Shown here piece after piece: positions 17,221 to 25,996 of a DNA stretch of 64,000 nucleotides. The position numbers and the translations under genes are program-made. The notes below the pieces were generated by a model. The model saw nothing but the letters and a program-made list of their open reading frames with translations, had not been told where the DNA came from and searched no databases. The DNA comes from an uncultured Tenacibaculum sp. (GTDB lineage Bacteria; Bacteroidota; Bacteroidia; Flavobacteriales; Flavobacteriaceae), in the NCBI RefSeq assembly GCF_947502995.1, contig NZ_CANNBW010000002.1:186001-250000 (forward strand). The letters run 5' to 3'. The first letter of the stretch is position 1. Every line of letters begins with the position of its first letter.

Positions 17221-18025
17221 TATTTACGTTTTCTAAAGCTTTGATTTCTTTTTGATGAAAGTTTTTAATGATGTAAATGTTTTCAAGATTACTCATGTCA
17301 TTAAAAAGCTTGATGTTTATTCCATTGGTTTTATCTGTAACAGTTCCTATTAAAATTCCTTTAGGGAAAATAGTTGAATTCCCTCCAGTCATTATAGTGT
17401 CACCAATATTTATTTTTGCTTCTCTAGGAATATCAAGTAACTGGACAGTGTTATAATTTTCACCATCCCAACTCAAAGAACCAAAATAAGGACTACTTTT
17501 TAGTCTTGCATTTACTTTACTATTTCTATTTAATATCGATCGAACTCTAGAGTAATTATTTGAAGAAGCATCTGTAATACCAATAATACCTTTGTCATTT
17601 ATTACAGCCATTTCTTTATTTACCCCATGTTTTAATCCACGATTTATAGTTAGATAGTTGTAAGGTTTATGAAATTCATTTTTATTGATTTTACCATCAA
17701 TATATTTAAATTGCTGATTAAAGTTATTTGTATCTACCGCAGTTTTAGTGTAAATGCTGTCAAGAAAATATTCAAGCTTCGATAACTTATTTTTTAATGT
17801 TAAGTTTTCTTGAATTAAAATCTGGTTTTCGTCTTTTAAGTTTAAGTAGTTTTTAAGATTACTCTTTTTCTCATAAACACTTCCAGTAATAGTATTAGCA
17901 GAACTAATAAATTTACTTCTATGGTAGCTATGATTATTGATTGTTAAAGTGAAACCAATAATTTGTAACAGCAAAAAAAACAGAAAGTATTTATATTTCT
18001 GAATAAAATAAATAAGCTGTTGCAT
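17213..18025 (-). CDS. mreC: Rod shape-determining protein MreC
   Basis: A 270-residue bitopic protein: membrane helix at residues 12-32 (YFLFFLLLQIIGFTLTI), a coiled coil (about 60-90, NQILIQENLTLKNKLSKLEY), then the beta domains with the conserved YNYLTINRGLKHGV-like, GIIGITDASSNNYSRVRSILN and GDTIMTGGNSTIFPKGI motifs. It organises PBP2/RodA in the periplasm. It lies 5 bases after mreB and overlaps mreD by 8. Confidence 0.94.
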   Translation of the reverse strand: MQQLIYFIQKYKYFLFFLLLQIIGFTLTINNHSYHRSKFISSANTITGSVYEKKSNLKNYLNLKDENQILIQENLTLKNKLSKLEYFLDSIYTKTAVDTNNFNQQFKYIDGKINKNEFHKPYNYLTINRGLKHGVNKEMAVINDKGIIGITDASSNNYSRVRSILNRNSKVNARLKSSPYFGSLSWDGENYNTVQLLDIPREAKINIGDTIMTGGNSTIFPKGILIGTVTDKTNGINIKLFNDMSNLENIYIIKNFHQKEIKALENVNNE

Positions 18026-18030
18026 AACTT

Positions 18031-19059
18031 TTAGCTAACTAATACGCTCTTGTATTTATTTAAATTCTTTAAAGCAATACCTGTTCCTCTTACTACAGCT
18101 CTTAAAGGATCTTCAGCAACATAAACAGGTAAATCAGTTTTTCTTGATAATCTTTTATCTAGTCCTCTTAACATAGATCCACCACCTGCTAAATAAATAC
18201 CAGTATTGTAGATATCTGCTGCTAATTCAGGTGGAGTTTTCGAAAGAGTTTCCATTACAGCATCTTCAATTCTTAAAATAGATTTATCTAGTGCTTTTGC
18301 TATTTCTCTGTAAGAAACTTGCACTTGTTTTGGTTTTCCACTTAATAAATCACGACCTTGAACCATCATATCTTCTGGTGTTTCGTCTAAATCTTCAGTG
18401 GCTGCACCTATTTGAATTTTCATTTTCTCAGCAGTAGTCTCTCCTACATATAAGTTATGCTGAGTTCTCATGTAGTACATGATATCACTAGTAAATAAAT
18501 CACCAGCAACTTTTACAGATTGATCGCATACAATACCAGCTAAAGCTATGACTGCGATTTCTGTAGTACCACCTCCTATATCAATGATCATGTTACCTTT
18601 TGGTTCCATAATATCTACTCCAACACCAATTGCAGCAGCCATTGGTTCATAGATTAGATAAATTTCTTTGGCATTCATATGACGAGCAGAATCAATTACG
18701 GCTCTCTTTTCTACCTCAGTAATCCCAGAAGGAATACAAATAACCATTCTTAGAGAAGGTGGGAATATTTTTTTTCTAATTGCAGGAATTTGTTTTACAA
18801 ACTCCTTAATCATTTCTTCAGAAGCTTGAAAGTCGGCAATTACACCATCCTTTAAAGGACGAATAGTTTTAATGTTTTCATGGGTTTTACCTTGCATTTG
18901 TTGGGCTTCTTTACCCGTAGCAATAATTTTTCCATTAACTCTATTTCTCGCAACAATCGAAGGACTATCGATAACTACCTTGCCATCATGTATGATAAGT
19001 GTATTCGCAGTGCCTAAATCGATTGCGATATCCTCCGTCATAAAGTCAAAAAATCCCAT
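18031..19059 (-). CDS. mreB: Actin-like rod shape protein MreB
   Basis: A 342-residue actin homologue that forms membrane-bound filaments guiding wall synthesis. Nucleotide-binding motifs: phosphate 1 (AIDLGTANTLI), connect 1 region, phosphate 2 (MIIDIGGGTTEIAVIAL) and adenosine (GIYLAGGGSMLRGLD). The N-terminus MGFFDFMTEDIAIDLG provides the hydrophobic membrane-contact residues. First gene of the five-gene cell-elongation operon; a TAnnTTTG box lies 40 bases upstream. Confidence 0.97.
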   Translation of the reverse strand: MGFFDFMTEDIAIDLGTANTLIIHDGKVVIDSPSIVARNRVNGKIIATGKEAQQMQGKTHENIKTIRPLKDGVIADFQASEEMIKEFVKQIPAIRKKIFPPSLRMVICIPSGITEVEKRAVIDSARHMNAKEIYLIYEPMAAAIGVGVDIMEPKGNMIIDIGGGTTEIAVIALAGIVCDQSVKVAGDLFTSDIMYYMRTQHNLYVGETTAEKMKIQIGAATEDLDETPEDMMVQGRDLLSGKPKQVQVSYREIAKALDKSILRIEDAVMETLSKTPPELAADIYNTGIYLAGGGSMLRGLDKRLSRKTDLPVYVAEDPLRAVVRGTGIALKNLNKYKSVLVS

Positions 19060-19098
19060 AAAAAATATTTAAAAGTGTAACCCGTTTATGTATTCTCA

Positions 19099-19106
19099 CA
19101 AATCTA
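19099..19106 (-). promoter_or_regulatory. Promoter -7 element of the mreB operon
   Basis: TAGATTTG on the minus strand, 39 bases before mreB. The -33 half is not obvious. Confidence 0.5.
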
Positions 19107-19121
19107 ATAAAAAAAACGTTA

Positions 19122-19155
19122 GAAAAAACACCTTAAACATTAATGTTTAAAGTGT
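19122..19155 (-). terminator. purH terminator overlapping its stop codon
   Basis: Self-complementary ACACCTTAAACATT/AATGTTTAAAGTGT (19128-19155, one mismatch), followed on the minus strand by a T-run (TTTTTTCT). The TAA stop of purH (19140-19142) lies at the hairpin tip, so the last codons of purH form one stem arm. Confidence 0.75.
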
Positions 19156-20663
19156 CTTGTTCCTGTAAACACCATCGACAATCCATTGTCGTTACAGTAG
19201 TTTATACTTAATTCGTCTTTTATAGAGCCTCCAGGTTGGATAACTGATTTAATTCCAGCGTTATCTGCGATTTCTACACAGTCTGGGAACGGGAAAAAAG
19301 CATCACTTGCCATTACAGCATTTTCTAAATCAAAACCAAAACTTTTTGCTTTGTCAATTGCTTGTCTTAATGCGTCGACACGACTTGTTTGTCCAGTTCC
19401 ACTAGCACATAATTGCTTGTTTTTAGCTAAAACAATAGTGTTTGATTTCGTATGCTTACATATTTTAGAAGCAAATAATAAATCTTCTATTTGTTCAGAT
19501 GTAGGTTTAGAAGAAGTAGGGTATGATAAATCTTCTACGCTATCTGTTTTTGCATCTTTATCTTGAACTAATAATCCATTCAAAGAAGTTCTTACAATTT
19601 GATTTGGTAAAGCCACTTCTTTTTGAACTAAAATAATTCTGTTTTTCTTTCCTTTTAATATTTCTAAAGCATCATCATTGAAGCTTGGAGCAATAACAAC
19701 TTCGCAGAATAATTTATGAATTTCTTCAGCAGTTTCTTTGTCTATTGTAACATTAGAAATTAAAATTCCTCCAAAAGCAGAAACTGGATCACCAGCTAAA
19801 GCATCTACATAAGCTTGGTGTACAGTTTCTCTTTGAGCAAAACCACAAGCATTGTTATGTTTTAAAATAGCGAATGTAGGAGCTTCTCCTTTAAATTCGT
19901 TGATTAAGTTTACAGCAGCATCTACATCAAGAAGATTGTTATAGCTCAATTCTTTACCATGTAATTTGTCAAACATAGCATCTAAATCTCCAAAGAAATA
20001 TCCTTTTTGATGTGGGTTTTCACCATATCGTAAAGTTTTAGCTGTGGTTTCACTAGCTTTAAATACAACTTCATCTTCATTAAAATAATTAAAGATAGCT
20101 GTATCGTAATGTGAAGAAATGTTGAATGCTTTAGCAGCAAACTTTTTTCTATCAGCAATTGAAGTTTCTCCGTTATTTTCTGAAATTAAATTTAAAAACT
20201 CATCGTATTGTTCCATTGAAGAAATAATTACGGTATCTTTAAAATTTTTCGCCGCAGCTCTGATAAGAGAAATACCTCCGATATCAATTTTTTCGATAAT
20301 ATCTTGCTCGCTAGCGCCAGAAGCTACCGTTTTTTCAAAAGGATACAAATCAACAATTACTAAGTCGATTTGTGGAATATTGAATTCTGAAAGTTGAGCT
20401 ACGTCACTTTCATTTTCTTGTCTGTTTAAAATTCCTCCAAAAATTTTAGGGTGTAATGTTTTTACTCTCCCACCTAAAATTGAAGGGTAATCTGTAACAC
20501 TTTCTACAGGAACAACATCGATACCTAATTCAGAAATAAATTTTTCGGTACCACCAGTAGAGTATATTGTTACTCCTAAATCATTAAGTTTTTTTGCTAA
20601 AGGTGCTAATCCATCTTTGTGAAAAACAGATATAAGTGCAGATTTAATTGTTTTATTGCTCAT
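19140..20663 (-). CDS. purH: Bifunctional AICAR formyltransferase/IMP cyclohydrolase
   Basis: Catalyses the last two steps of IMP synthesis. The 507-residue length is normal. The N-terminal MGS-like cyclohydrolase domain (about 1-195) shows SVFHKDGLAPLAKKLNDLG, IYSTGGTEKFI, SVTDYPSILGGRVKTLHPKI and DIGGISLIRAAAKNF. The C-terminal transformylase domain shows LRYGENPHQKGYF, HNNACGFA, DPVSAFGGI, ASDAFFPFPD and the terminal MVFTGTRHFKH with its conserved His. Single-gene unit with a full promoter and a terminator. Confidence 0.97.
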   Translation of the reverse strand: MSNKTIKSALISVFHKDGLAPLAKKLNDLGVTIYSTGGTEKFISELGIDVVPVESVTDYPSILGGRVKTLHPKIFGGILNRQENESDVAQLSEFNIPQIDLVIVDLYPFEKTVASGASEQDIIEKIDIGGISLIRAAAKNFKDTVIISSMEQYDEFLNLISENNGETSIADRKKFAAKAFNISSHYDTAIFNYFNEDEVVFKASETTAKTLRYGENPHQKGYFFGDLDAMFDKLHGKELSYNNLLDVDAAVNLINEFKGEAPTFAILKHNNACGFAQRETVHQAYVDALAGDPVSAFGGILISNVTIDKETAEEIHKLFCEVVIAPSFNDDALEILKGKKNRIILVQKEVALPNQIVRTSLNGLLVQDKDAKTDSVEDLSYPTSSKPTSEQIEDLLFASKICKHTKSNTIVLAKNKQLCASGTGQTSRVDALRQAIDKAKSFGFDLENAVMASDAFFPFPDCVEIADNAGIKSVIQPGGSIKDELSINYCNDNGLSMVFTGTRHFKH

Positions 20664-20688
20664 GTTTGTTGTGTTGTTAATGAGCGCG

Positions 20689-20719
20689 CAAATTTACTAA
20701 AACTTGAATTTTACTGCAA
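20689..20719 (-). promoter_or_regulatory. Promoter of purH
   Basis: On the minus strand TTG (20717-20719), 20-base spacer, TAAATTTG (20689-20696). No PurR-like site recognised. Confidence 0.75.
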
Positions 20720-20745
20720 TTGTTTGAAGAGGGTTTTTAAAAGAA

Positions 20746-20788
20746 AAACCGGAAAAACTTGTTAATAACTTAAAAGTTTTTCCGGTTT
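20746..20788 (-). terminator. Terminator downstream of the 38-residue small gene
   Basis: 15-bp perfect stem (20746-20760 with 20774-20788, core ACCGGAAAAACTT) and a 13-base loop, followed on the minus strand by TTTCTTTTAAAAA. Confidence 0.88.
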
Positions 20789-20808
20789 AAAGTTTTTTTA
20801 TTGACTTT

Positions 20809-20925
20809 TTATTCTGCGTTTTCAAGGAAATCTCTTACCCAAAGAGCTATTCTTTCCAGTAAAGTCAATTTTCCGGCATCGGTAGATTTACCCAAGCCTT
20901 CATAATTAGGGATATTTCTACTCAT
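20809..20925 (-). CDS. 38-residue small protein with own promoter and terminator
   Basis: A small gene easily missed by length cut-offs. It reads MSRNIPNYEGLGKSTDAGKL, then a predicted amphipathic helix (LTLLERIALWVRDFLENAE) to a TAA stop. A second in-frame ATG lies directly before the chosen one. Support for expression: a promoter TTG-19-TAGATTTG starts about 50 bases upstream and a perfect 15-bp terminator follows 21 bases after the stop. I do not recognise a family. The short charged/hydrophobic helix could bind a larger partner or lie on the membrane surface. Confidence 0.65.
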   Translation of the reverse strand: MSRNIPNYEGLGKSTDAGKLTLLERIALWVRDFLENAE

Positions 20926-20972
20926 CATTAGGGGATTTAAAGATTAGTAATAAAATTGTTGATAACTTTTTA

Positions 20973-21002
20973 CAAATCTATACAAAAAAACTTTATAACC
21001 AA
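20973..21002 (-). promoter_or_regulatory. Promoter of the 38-residue gene
   Basis: On the minus strand TTG (21000-21002), 19-base spacer, TAGATTTG (20973-20980); predicted transcript start about 40 bases before the small gene. Confidence 0.6.
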
Positions 21003-21006
21003 GTAA

Positions 21007-21471
21007 TTAGCTAGTTTTTTGCAAAAAAAACGAAACTTTTTCGCAAATAAACTCTAAAAGTTCTTCATCTTTTTCAGAAAATGGATTAATTGTATGAGAA
21101 TCAATATCTATTTGACCAATATTTTCTCCATCAACAAAAATTGGAATTACAATTTCAGATTTTACCTTCCAACCACATGAAATATAGTTGTCTTGTTCTG
21201 TAACATCTTGAACAACAAAGTTTTCATTGCTAACTGCAACTTGTCCGCATATACCTTTTCCAAAAGGAATAATCGTATGCTCTGTTGGTTCTCCTGCAAA
21301 TTGTGCTAGTTTTAATTCTTCTTTATCTCCATTTTTAAAATAAAAACCAACCCAATCATAATACGATATTTCTTCTTTTAAGTAATCGCATATGTTTTGT
21401 AGTTTTTCTTCTAAAGTAACTTCATTATTAAAAATAGCTTCAGATTTAGCTTTTAAATTTTCAATATTCAT
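21007..21471 (-). CDS. GAF-domain protein, probable free-methionine-(R)-sulfoxide reductase
   Basis: A 154-residue single GAF domain. Its pattern follows the fRMsr (MsrC) family: YYDWVGFYF, IPFGKGICGQVA (Cys in GICG), NYISCGWKVKSEIVIPIF (second Cys) and IGQIDIDSHTINPFSEKDEELL. fRMsr reduces free Met-R-sulfoxide using two or three cysteines. Here the two central ones are kept, while the usual third Cys just before IPFGKG is replaced (THTIIPF type context). It follows the pseudouridine synthase gene by 2 bases, so both are co-transcribed. Confidence 0.8.
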   Translation of the reverse strand: MNIENLKAKSEAIFNNEVTLEEKLQNICDYLKEEISYYDWVGFYFKNGDKEELKLAQFAGEPTEHTIIPFGKGICGQVAVSNENFVVQDVTEQDNYISCGWKVKSEIVIPIFVDGENIGQIDIDSHTINPFSEKDEELLEFICEKVSFFLQKTS

Positions 21472-21473
21472 TT

Positions 21474-22307
21474 TTATAACATCTTTAGGTTGTTAACTTC
21501 TTGTTGTGTTAAAGTTCTGTATCTACCGCGTGGTAAATTTTTCTTTGTTAATCCTGCAAAGATAACTCGATCTAATTTTACAACATGATAACCAAAGTGA
21601 TCAAATATTTTTCTTACGATTCTATTTCTACCTGAATGAATTTCTATTCCTACTTCTGTTTTCTTTTCACCTTCAACATAAGAAACAGCATCAATAAAAA
21701 CTTTACGACCTTCAATTACCACATCACCTCTTAGTTTTTCTAGATCAGATAGTGTTAACTTTTTATCTAACGAAGCATGATATAGTTTTCGTACATTATG
21801 TTTAGGATGAGTTAGTTTTTTAGCCAATTCACCATCGTTAGTAAATAATAATAATCCTGTTGTGTTTCTGTCTAATCTACCTACTGGATATATACGTTCC
21901 TTAGTCGCATTACCTATTAATTCCATTACAGTTTTTCTACCACGATCATCATCCATAGTGGTAATGTAATTTTTAGGTTTGTTTAATAAAACATATTTTT
22001 TTTCCTCAATAGAAATTAAAGTTCCATCAAAACGTACAGCATCATCAGGTTGAACTTTATATCCCATTTCTGTAACCAATTTACCGTTTACAGTAACACT
22101 TCCATGTTCGATAAATGTATCGGCTTCTCTTCTTGAACAAATTCCAGAGTTAGAAATAAATTTATTTAAACGAATTCCTGTATTCTCCTCTTTTTTAGGT
22201 GTATTAGTAGTTTTCTTTACAGGTTTTCTGAAATTAGATTGTTTTCTTGAGCGAGGATTGCTGTTCTTTCCAGCTTGTCGTCCTCTCGACGAGTTATTTT
22301 TATTCAT
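21474..22307 (-). CDS. RluB/RsuA-family rRNA pseudouridine synthase
   Basis: Modifies a uridine in 23S (RluB-type) or 16S rRNA. The start is set at the ATG at 22307 (277 residues), because the longer frame would begin inside the promoter box. After a basic disordered N-terminus (about 40 residues of Lys, Arg, Asn, Ser) come an S4 RNA-binding domain (IRLNKFISNSGICSRREADTFIEHGSVTVNG) and the synthase domain with the catalytic Asp in YPVGRLDRNTTGLLLFTNDG. The C-terminal part has GRNRIVRKIFDHFGYHV and LPRGRYRTLTQQEV. First gene of a two-gene unit with the GAF protein. Confidence 0.93.
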   Translation of the reverse strand: MNKNNSSRGRQAGKNSNPRSRKQSNFRKPVKKTTNTPKKEENTGIRLNKFISNSGICSRREADTFIEHGSVTVNGKLVTEMGYKVQPDDAVRFDGTLISIEEKKYVLLNKPKNYITTMDDDRGRKTVMELIGNATKERIYPVGRLDRNTTGLLLFTNDGELAKKLTHPKHNVRKLYHASLDKKLTLSDLEKLRGDVVIEGRKVFIDAVSYVEGEKKTEVGIEIHSGRNRIVRKIFDHFGYHVVKLDRVIFAGLTKKNLPRGRYRTLTQQEVNNLKML

Positions 22308-22332
22308 CTTATAATGATTTTTAAAACGGCCG

Positions 22333-22340
22333 CAAATATA
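22333..22340 (-). promoter_or_regulatory. Promoter -7 element of the pseudouridine synthase gene
   Basis: TATATTTG on the minus strand 25 bases upstream of the ATG at 22307; it decides the start codon. Confidence 0.65.
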
Positions 22341-22412
22341 ACTCAAATATTTGATTTTCAGTATAAGGTATAGTGAATTTAATTTTAGTTTTATTGTTTG
22401 GTATTAAACACT

Positions 22413-23024
22413 TTAACCGTATTTTTCTATGATTTCTTTTTTGCTGTTTAATTGAAGTTTTTCATAAATGTTTCTAGTGTGAGTTTTAATAGTGTTCACA
22501 GATAAGAAAAGTTCTTCGGCTATAGAGGCATAACTTTTTCCTTTTGCAAGTAAAGCTAGGATTTCATTTTCTCTATCTGATAGTTTTTCTTCTTTAGGTG
22601 TTTGAAATGATTCAACAACCTTTCGTGCAATTTTACTACTCATTGGTGCGCCACCGTTAATCGATTGTTCTAAAGCATTAATTAATTCAGAAGGAGTGAT
22701 GTTTTTAGTCAGATAACCTATGGCTCCTGCACATAAAGCTTCAAAAATATATTTTGAATTTTCATGAACAGAAACAATAATAGGAGCAATGTTAGGATTT
22801 ATTTTCTTAATTTCTTTAATAGCTTTTATTCCGTTCATTCCTTTGAGTTGTATATCAACTAACATAAACTGAACGTTTGAATATTTTTTTACAAACTCAA
22901 TAGCTTCTTCACCAGATTGAAATCCTTTTAAGGTTTTAAATTTTTCTGAGTTGTTTATGATTTCACTAAAAGAATCTAATATGTTTTTATGGTCTTCAAT
23001 GATTATTACATTTAATTTATCCAT
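22413..23024 (-). CDS. NarL/LuxR-type response regulator
   Basis: A 203-residue regulator: receiver domain (1-120) with the acidic pocket (IIIEDHKN), phospho-acceptor Asp in MLVDIQLKGMNG, switch Ser in IIVSVHE and Lys in YLTKNITPSEL. A C-terminal LuxR HTH follows (LSDRENEILALLAKGKSYAS, AEELFLSVNTIKTHTRNIYEKL). It overlaps the start of its cognate kinase frame by 8 bases, so they form one operon. The likely target is its own locus or the divergent peptide gene at 26.1 kb; that is inference. Confidence 0.95.
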   Translation of the reverse strand: MDKLNVIIIEDHKNILDSFSEIINNSEKFKTLKGFQSGEEAIEFVKKYSNVQFMLVDIQLKGMNGIKAIKEIKKINPNIAPIIVSVHENSKYIFEALCAGAIGYLTKNITPSELINALEQSINGGAPMSSKIARKVVESFQTPKEEKLSDRENEILALLAKGKSYASIAEELFLSVNTIKTHTRNIYEKLQLNSKKEIIEKYG

Positions 23025-25896
23025 TTTGTTTATTTAGTGTACCGTTAAAAATAATTTCTGTTCCTTTTTCATTTTTTATTACGAGTTTTTGTTCTATAGC
23101 TTCAGATCTGAAAAACATATTTTGAAGTCCGTTAGATTCTTTTATTGTTCCGTAATTCAAACCAATACCGTTATCGTTTAATTTTATTTTTAATTCGTTT
23201 TCTTGTAAATGAAAATTTAATTCAACTTTTGAAGCCTGGCTATGTTTTAAAGCATTTGTCATAGCTTCTTTAAAGATTAGTGCAATTTGTTTACTCCAAT
23301 AAAATGGGAGAGTAATTTCAGAATTTATAAAGTTGTTGTTTGTGTAAAACTGTATACCTGAATTCTCGAATAAATTTTCCCCAAAATCATTCAAGTAAAA
23401 AACGAGTTGTTTTAAATTGTCATTTTGATGATCTAGTGACCAAATAAAATCTTTTACACCTTCATATAAATAATCAGCATCTTTTTTTATTTGATGCAGT
23501 TTTTTTGTTTTGATATGGGTATTAGAGTTATAATTTTCATCAATTAACATATTAGACATAATTGAAATGCTAGCGATTTTATTACCAAGTTCGTCATGGA
23601 AATCTCTAGCTATATTTTTTCTCACCTCTTTAAGAGCTAATTGTAGTTCTTCGTTTTTCCTTAAATTTTCTTTGAATAACTTATTTTTTGCAATACTCTT
23701 TTTAAGTTGGAAGAATAATAATGCTATGATAGGTACGGCAATAATTAAAGTAATAATTGTGTAAAACCATGTTTGTTGATACCAAGGGAATTGAATTTTA
23801 AAATAATAAGGTTTGCTGTAACGCCAATTACTTAAGTTGTCTTTGTACTTAAAAGTTATAGCATAACGATCTTGCTTTAAGTTTTTAAAGTCTAAAACTT
23901 GATTTGTAGTTGTAATCCATTTTTGATTATTTAATTTATAATGTATTTGAATGGATTCTGGATTAAAATAATTTATAGTGTTTATGGTGAATTTACTTTT
24001 ATTTTGGCTGATAATGAGTTTTGTTTTTTTCATTTCAGTAAAAGCTTCAGCATTATTGTATTTAAATAATCCTTTGTTTCCTATGGCATAAATAAAATTA
24101 TCTAGTTGATCTATCTTTTTTATATCCATGGATTTTTGTCCAAAACTAGCTCCTATTGTATAAAAATGATTGTTGTTGTAAACAGCCAACCCTTTTGATG
24201 TGCCAATCCAGATTTTGCCAAAATTATCAACAAATAAATCGTTAATGTGATTGCTAGGGAGTCCATTCTTTTTGGTTAGATGTAACGTTTCTTTTGGGGA
24301 AACTTTAAAAATTCCATTATTTGTTCCAATCCAAAAAGTATCTTTTTTTATAATTAAATCTTTATAGTATTTACTTTTAATATTCTTTTTTAAACTCCAG
24401 TTTTCAATTTTACCGGTTATAATATCCAACGAGAAAATCCCAGATCTACCAATAGCAACGTAGATTTTATTTTTTTTCTGCATGACATTATTTATAAAGG
24501 TGTAATCATTAGATAAAAACCAATCATGTTTTAATAATTTTTTATTCTTATAAATAAAAAACTCAGATCTCTTTAGTACAACTTTATAGTCTTTATAAGT
24601 AAAACAGTATTCTTTAAAAATATCGTTGGTGATTGTTTTGTTGTCAATTTTAAAATTGAAGTTAGTTTTAGACTTAAAAGGAGTTATAATTTTTATATTG
24701 TTAGAACTGGTTTCTTGTATAGCTTCTGAAAAGAAAGGTGTCTTTTTGTGAAGTATTTTATTTTTTGATGAAATTTTATACAAGACATTTGGAGCGATCG
24801 TATATACATTTTTATCAATAACAGTAATATCTCTTAAATCAGAATTAAAGAAATAAGAACTATCCATAAAACTATCATTTGCATTCAAAACCTGATATAT
24901 TCCTTGACCATATGTCGTAATCCATAGATTTTTTTCGTTGTCTATTAAAAAATCAGATATTTTACTTTTAATATTCAGTTTTTCTGAAATATTAGTGAGC
25001 CTTTTGCTCTTTAAATCAAAGGCGTAAATTTTAGATTCTCCGTTTTGTTTGAATAAAAATGTGAAGTAAATTTTATTATTGCCGATTTTAGATTGAATTA
25101 TTTTACCATTAAGTTTTAAATGTTTTTTAAATAGTAATTTGCCTTTTTTGAAAATAGATAAACTATCGTTTGAACCAATAAGACTGAAATCGTCTTTTCT
25201 ATCAAAAGAATGAATGATTTTGTTGTATTCAGGCGGGCCTACTACTTTTTCAAAACTTTGATCTACAATTTTGTAAATTCCTTTAAGCTTATTGTGTTTT
25301 TCACCATATAAATTAGAACTAAATATAAAAGCTTCATTATTAGTATGAGTTGTATTTATATGTGGTATAGATACACCTCTTATTTTATCATCTGTCTTTT
25401 TAATAAAAGGGTAAAGCTTGTTGTTTTTTAAATCAAGAGTTATTCGTTTTATTGTTTTCTTTTTTACATCATAAAAAAATTGAGAAAAATTTGAAACTGC
25501 AAAAATGGTAGAATTATTGATTTTGTAGATCTGATATATCTTTGTGTACTTGTCGTTCTTTATCTCTAGTTTAGAGATACTATCATTTTTCAACGTGTGA
25601 AGACCGCCTCCCCAGGTTGCTATATAAAATAGATTCTCTTTTTTGTCTTCAATAATATCAATTACATAATTAGATGTTAAGCCTTCATCTGAAAAATTTT
25701 TGAATTCTTTTCCATTAAACTTACTCAATCCATCATCAGTTCCAATCCATAAAAAACCTTTTTGGTCTTGAATGATTTGATACGTAATATCATGAGGTAA
25801 TCCTTGTTCAGTAGTGTAGTGCTTGTAGATTAAATCTTGAGTAAAAGACTTTAAAGAAAGTAGCAAGGAACATAAAAGTAAAAGCTTTTTTATAAT
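23017..25896 (-). CDS. Two-component-regulator-propeller sensor histidine kinase
   Basis: About 950-960 residues: signal peptide, periplasmic beta-propeller repeats (GFLWIGTDDGLSKFNG, NLWITTYGQGIYQV, KIWIGTSKGLAVYNN), a Y_Y_Y domain, a membrane helix (WFYTIITLIIAVPIIALLFF), then HisKA_3 with the phospho-His in ARDFHDELGNKIASI and HATPase_c (NALKHSQASKVEL, LNDNGIGLNYG). Such kinases usually read sugars or small extracellular ligands. The start is unusual: only a TTG at 25866 gives a canonical start, but upstream in-frame codons encode KKLLLLCSLLLSLKSFTQ, a perfect signal peptide. The frame reaches ATA (25893) or ATT (25896) before a stop; ATT is annotated. Confidence 0.9.
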   Translation of the reverse strand: MIKKLLLLCSLLLSLKSFTQDLIYKHYTTEQGLPHDITYQIIQDQKGFLWIGTDDGLSKFNGKEFKNFSDEGLTSNYVIDIIEDKKENLFYIATWGGGLHTLKNDSISKLEIKNDKYTKIYQIYKINNSTIFAVSNFSQFFYDVKKKTIKRITLDLKNNKLYPFIKKTDDKIRGVSIPHINTTHTNNEAFIFSSNLYGEKHNKLKGIYKIVDQSFEKVVGPPEYNKIIHSFDRKDDFSLIGSNDSLSIFKKGKLLFKKHLKLNGKIIQSKIGNNKIYFTFLFKQNGESKIYAFDLKSKRLTNISEKLNIKSKISDFLIDNEKNLWITTYGQGIYQVLNANDSFMDSSYFFNSDLRDITVIDKNVYTIAPNVLYKISSKNKILHKKTPFFSEAIQETSSNNIKIITPFKSKTNFNFKIDNKTITNDIFKEYCFTYKDYKVVLKRSEFFIYKNKKLLKHDWFLSNDYTFINNVMQKKNKIYVAIGRSGIFSLDIITGKIENWSLKKNIKSKYYKDLIIKKDTFWIGTNNGIFKVSPKETLHLTKKNGLPSNHINDLFVDNFGKIWIGTSKGLAVYNNNHFYTIGASFGQKSMDIKKIDQLDNFIYAIGNKGLFKYNNAEAFTEMKKTKLIISQNKSKFTINTINYFNPESIQIHYKLNNQKWITTTNQVLDFKNLKQDRYAITFKYKDNLSNWRYSKPYYFKIQFPWYQQTWFYTIITLIIAVPIIALLFFQLKKSIAKNKLFKENLRKNEELQLALKEVRKNIARDFHDELGNKIASISIMSNMLIDENYNSNTHIKTKKLHQIKKDADYLYEGVKDFIWSLDHQNDNLKQLVFYLNDFGENLFENSGIQFYTNNNFINSEITLPFYWSKQIALIFKEAMTNALKHSQASKVELNFHLQENELKIKLNDNGIGLNYGTIKESNGLQNMFFRSEAIEQKLVIKNEKGTEIIFNGTLNKQNG

Positions 25897-25948
25897 TCAA
25901 TAGGTTTTAAGGTTGATAAGCAAATATTATGAAAAAAAATATGAAAAA

Positions 25949-25967
25949 TTCACCCATTTCGGGTGAA
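25949..25967. promoter_or_regulatory. Dyad TTCACCC-N5-GGGTGAA in the divergent control region
   Basis: Perfect 7-bp arms (25949-25955 and 25961-25967) between the kinase gene and the peptide gene promoter. On the minus strand it is followed by long T-runs, so it may instead act as an attenuator in the kinase leader. Both roles are inferred. Confidence 0.5.
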
Positions 25968-25988
25968 AAAAAATCAATTCTATTCAGG

Positions 25989-25996
25989 TAGTTTTG
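25989..25996 (+). promoter_or_regulatory. Promoter -7 element of the GG-leader peptide gene
   Basis: TAGTTTTG (TAnnTTTG), 22 bases downstream of the dyad. No TTG is present at -33, as expected for an activator-dependent promoter. Confidence 0.6.
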
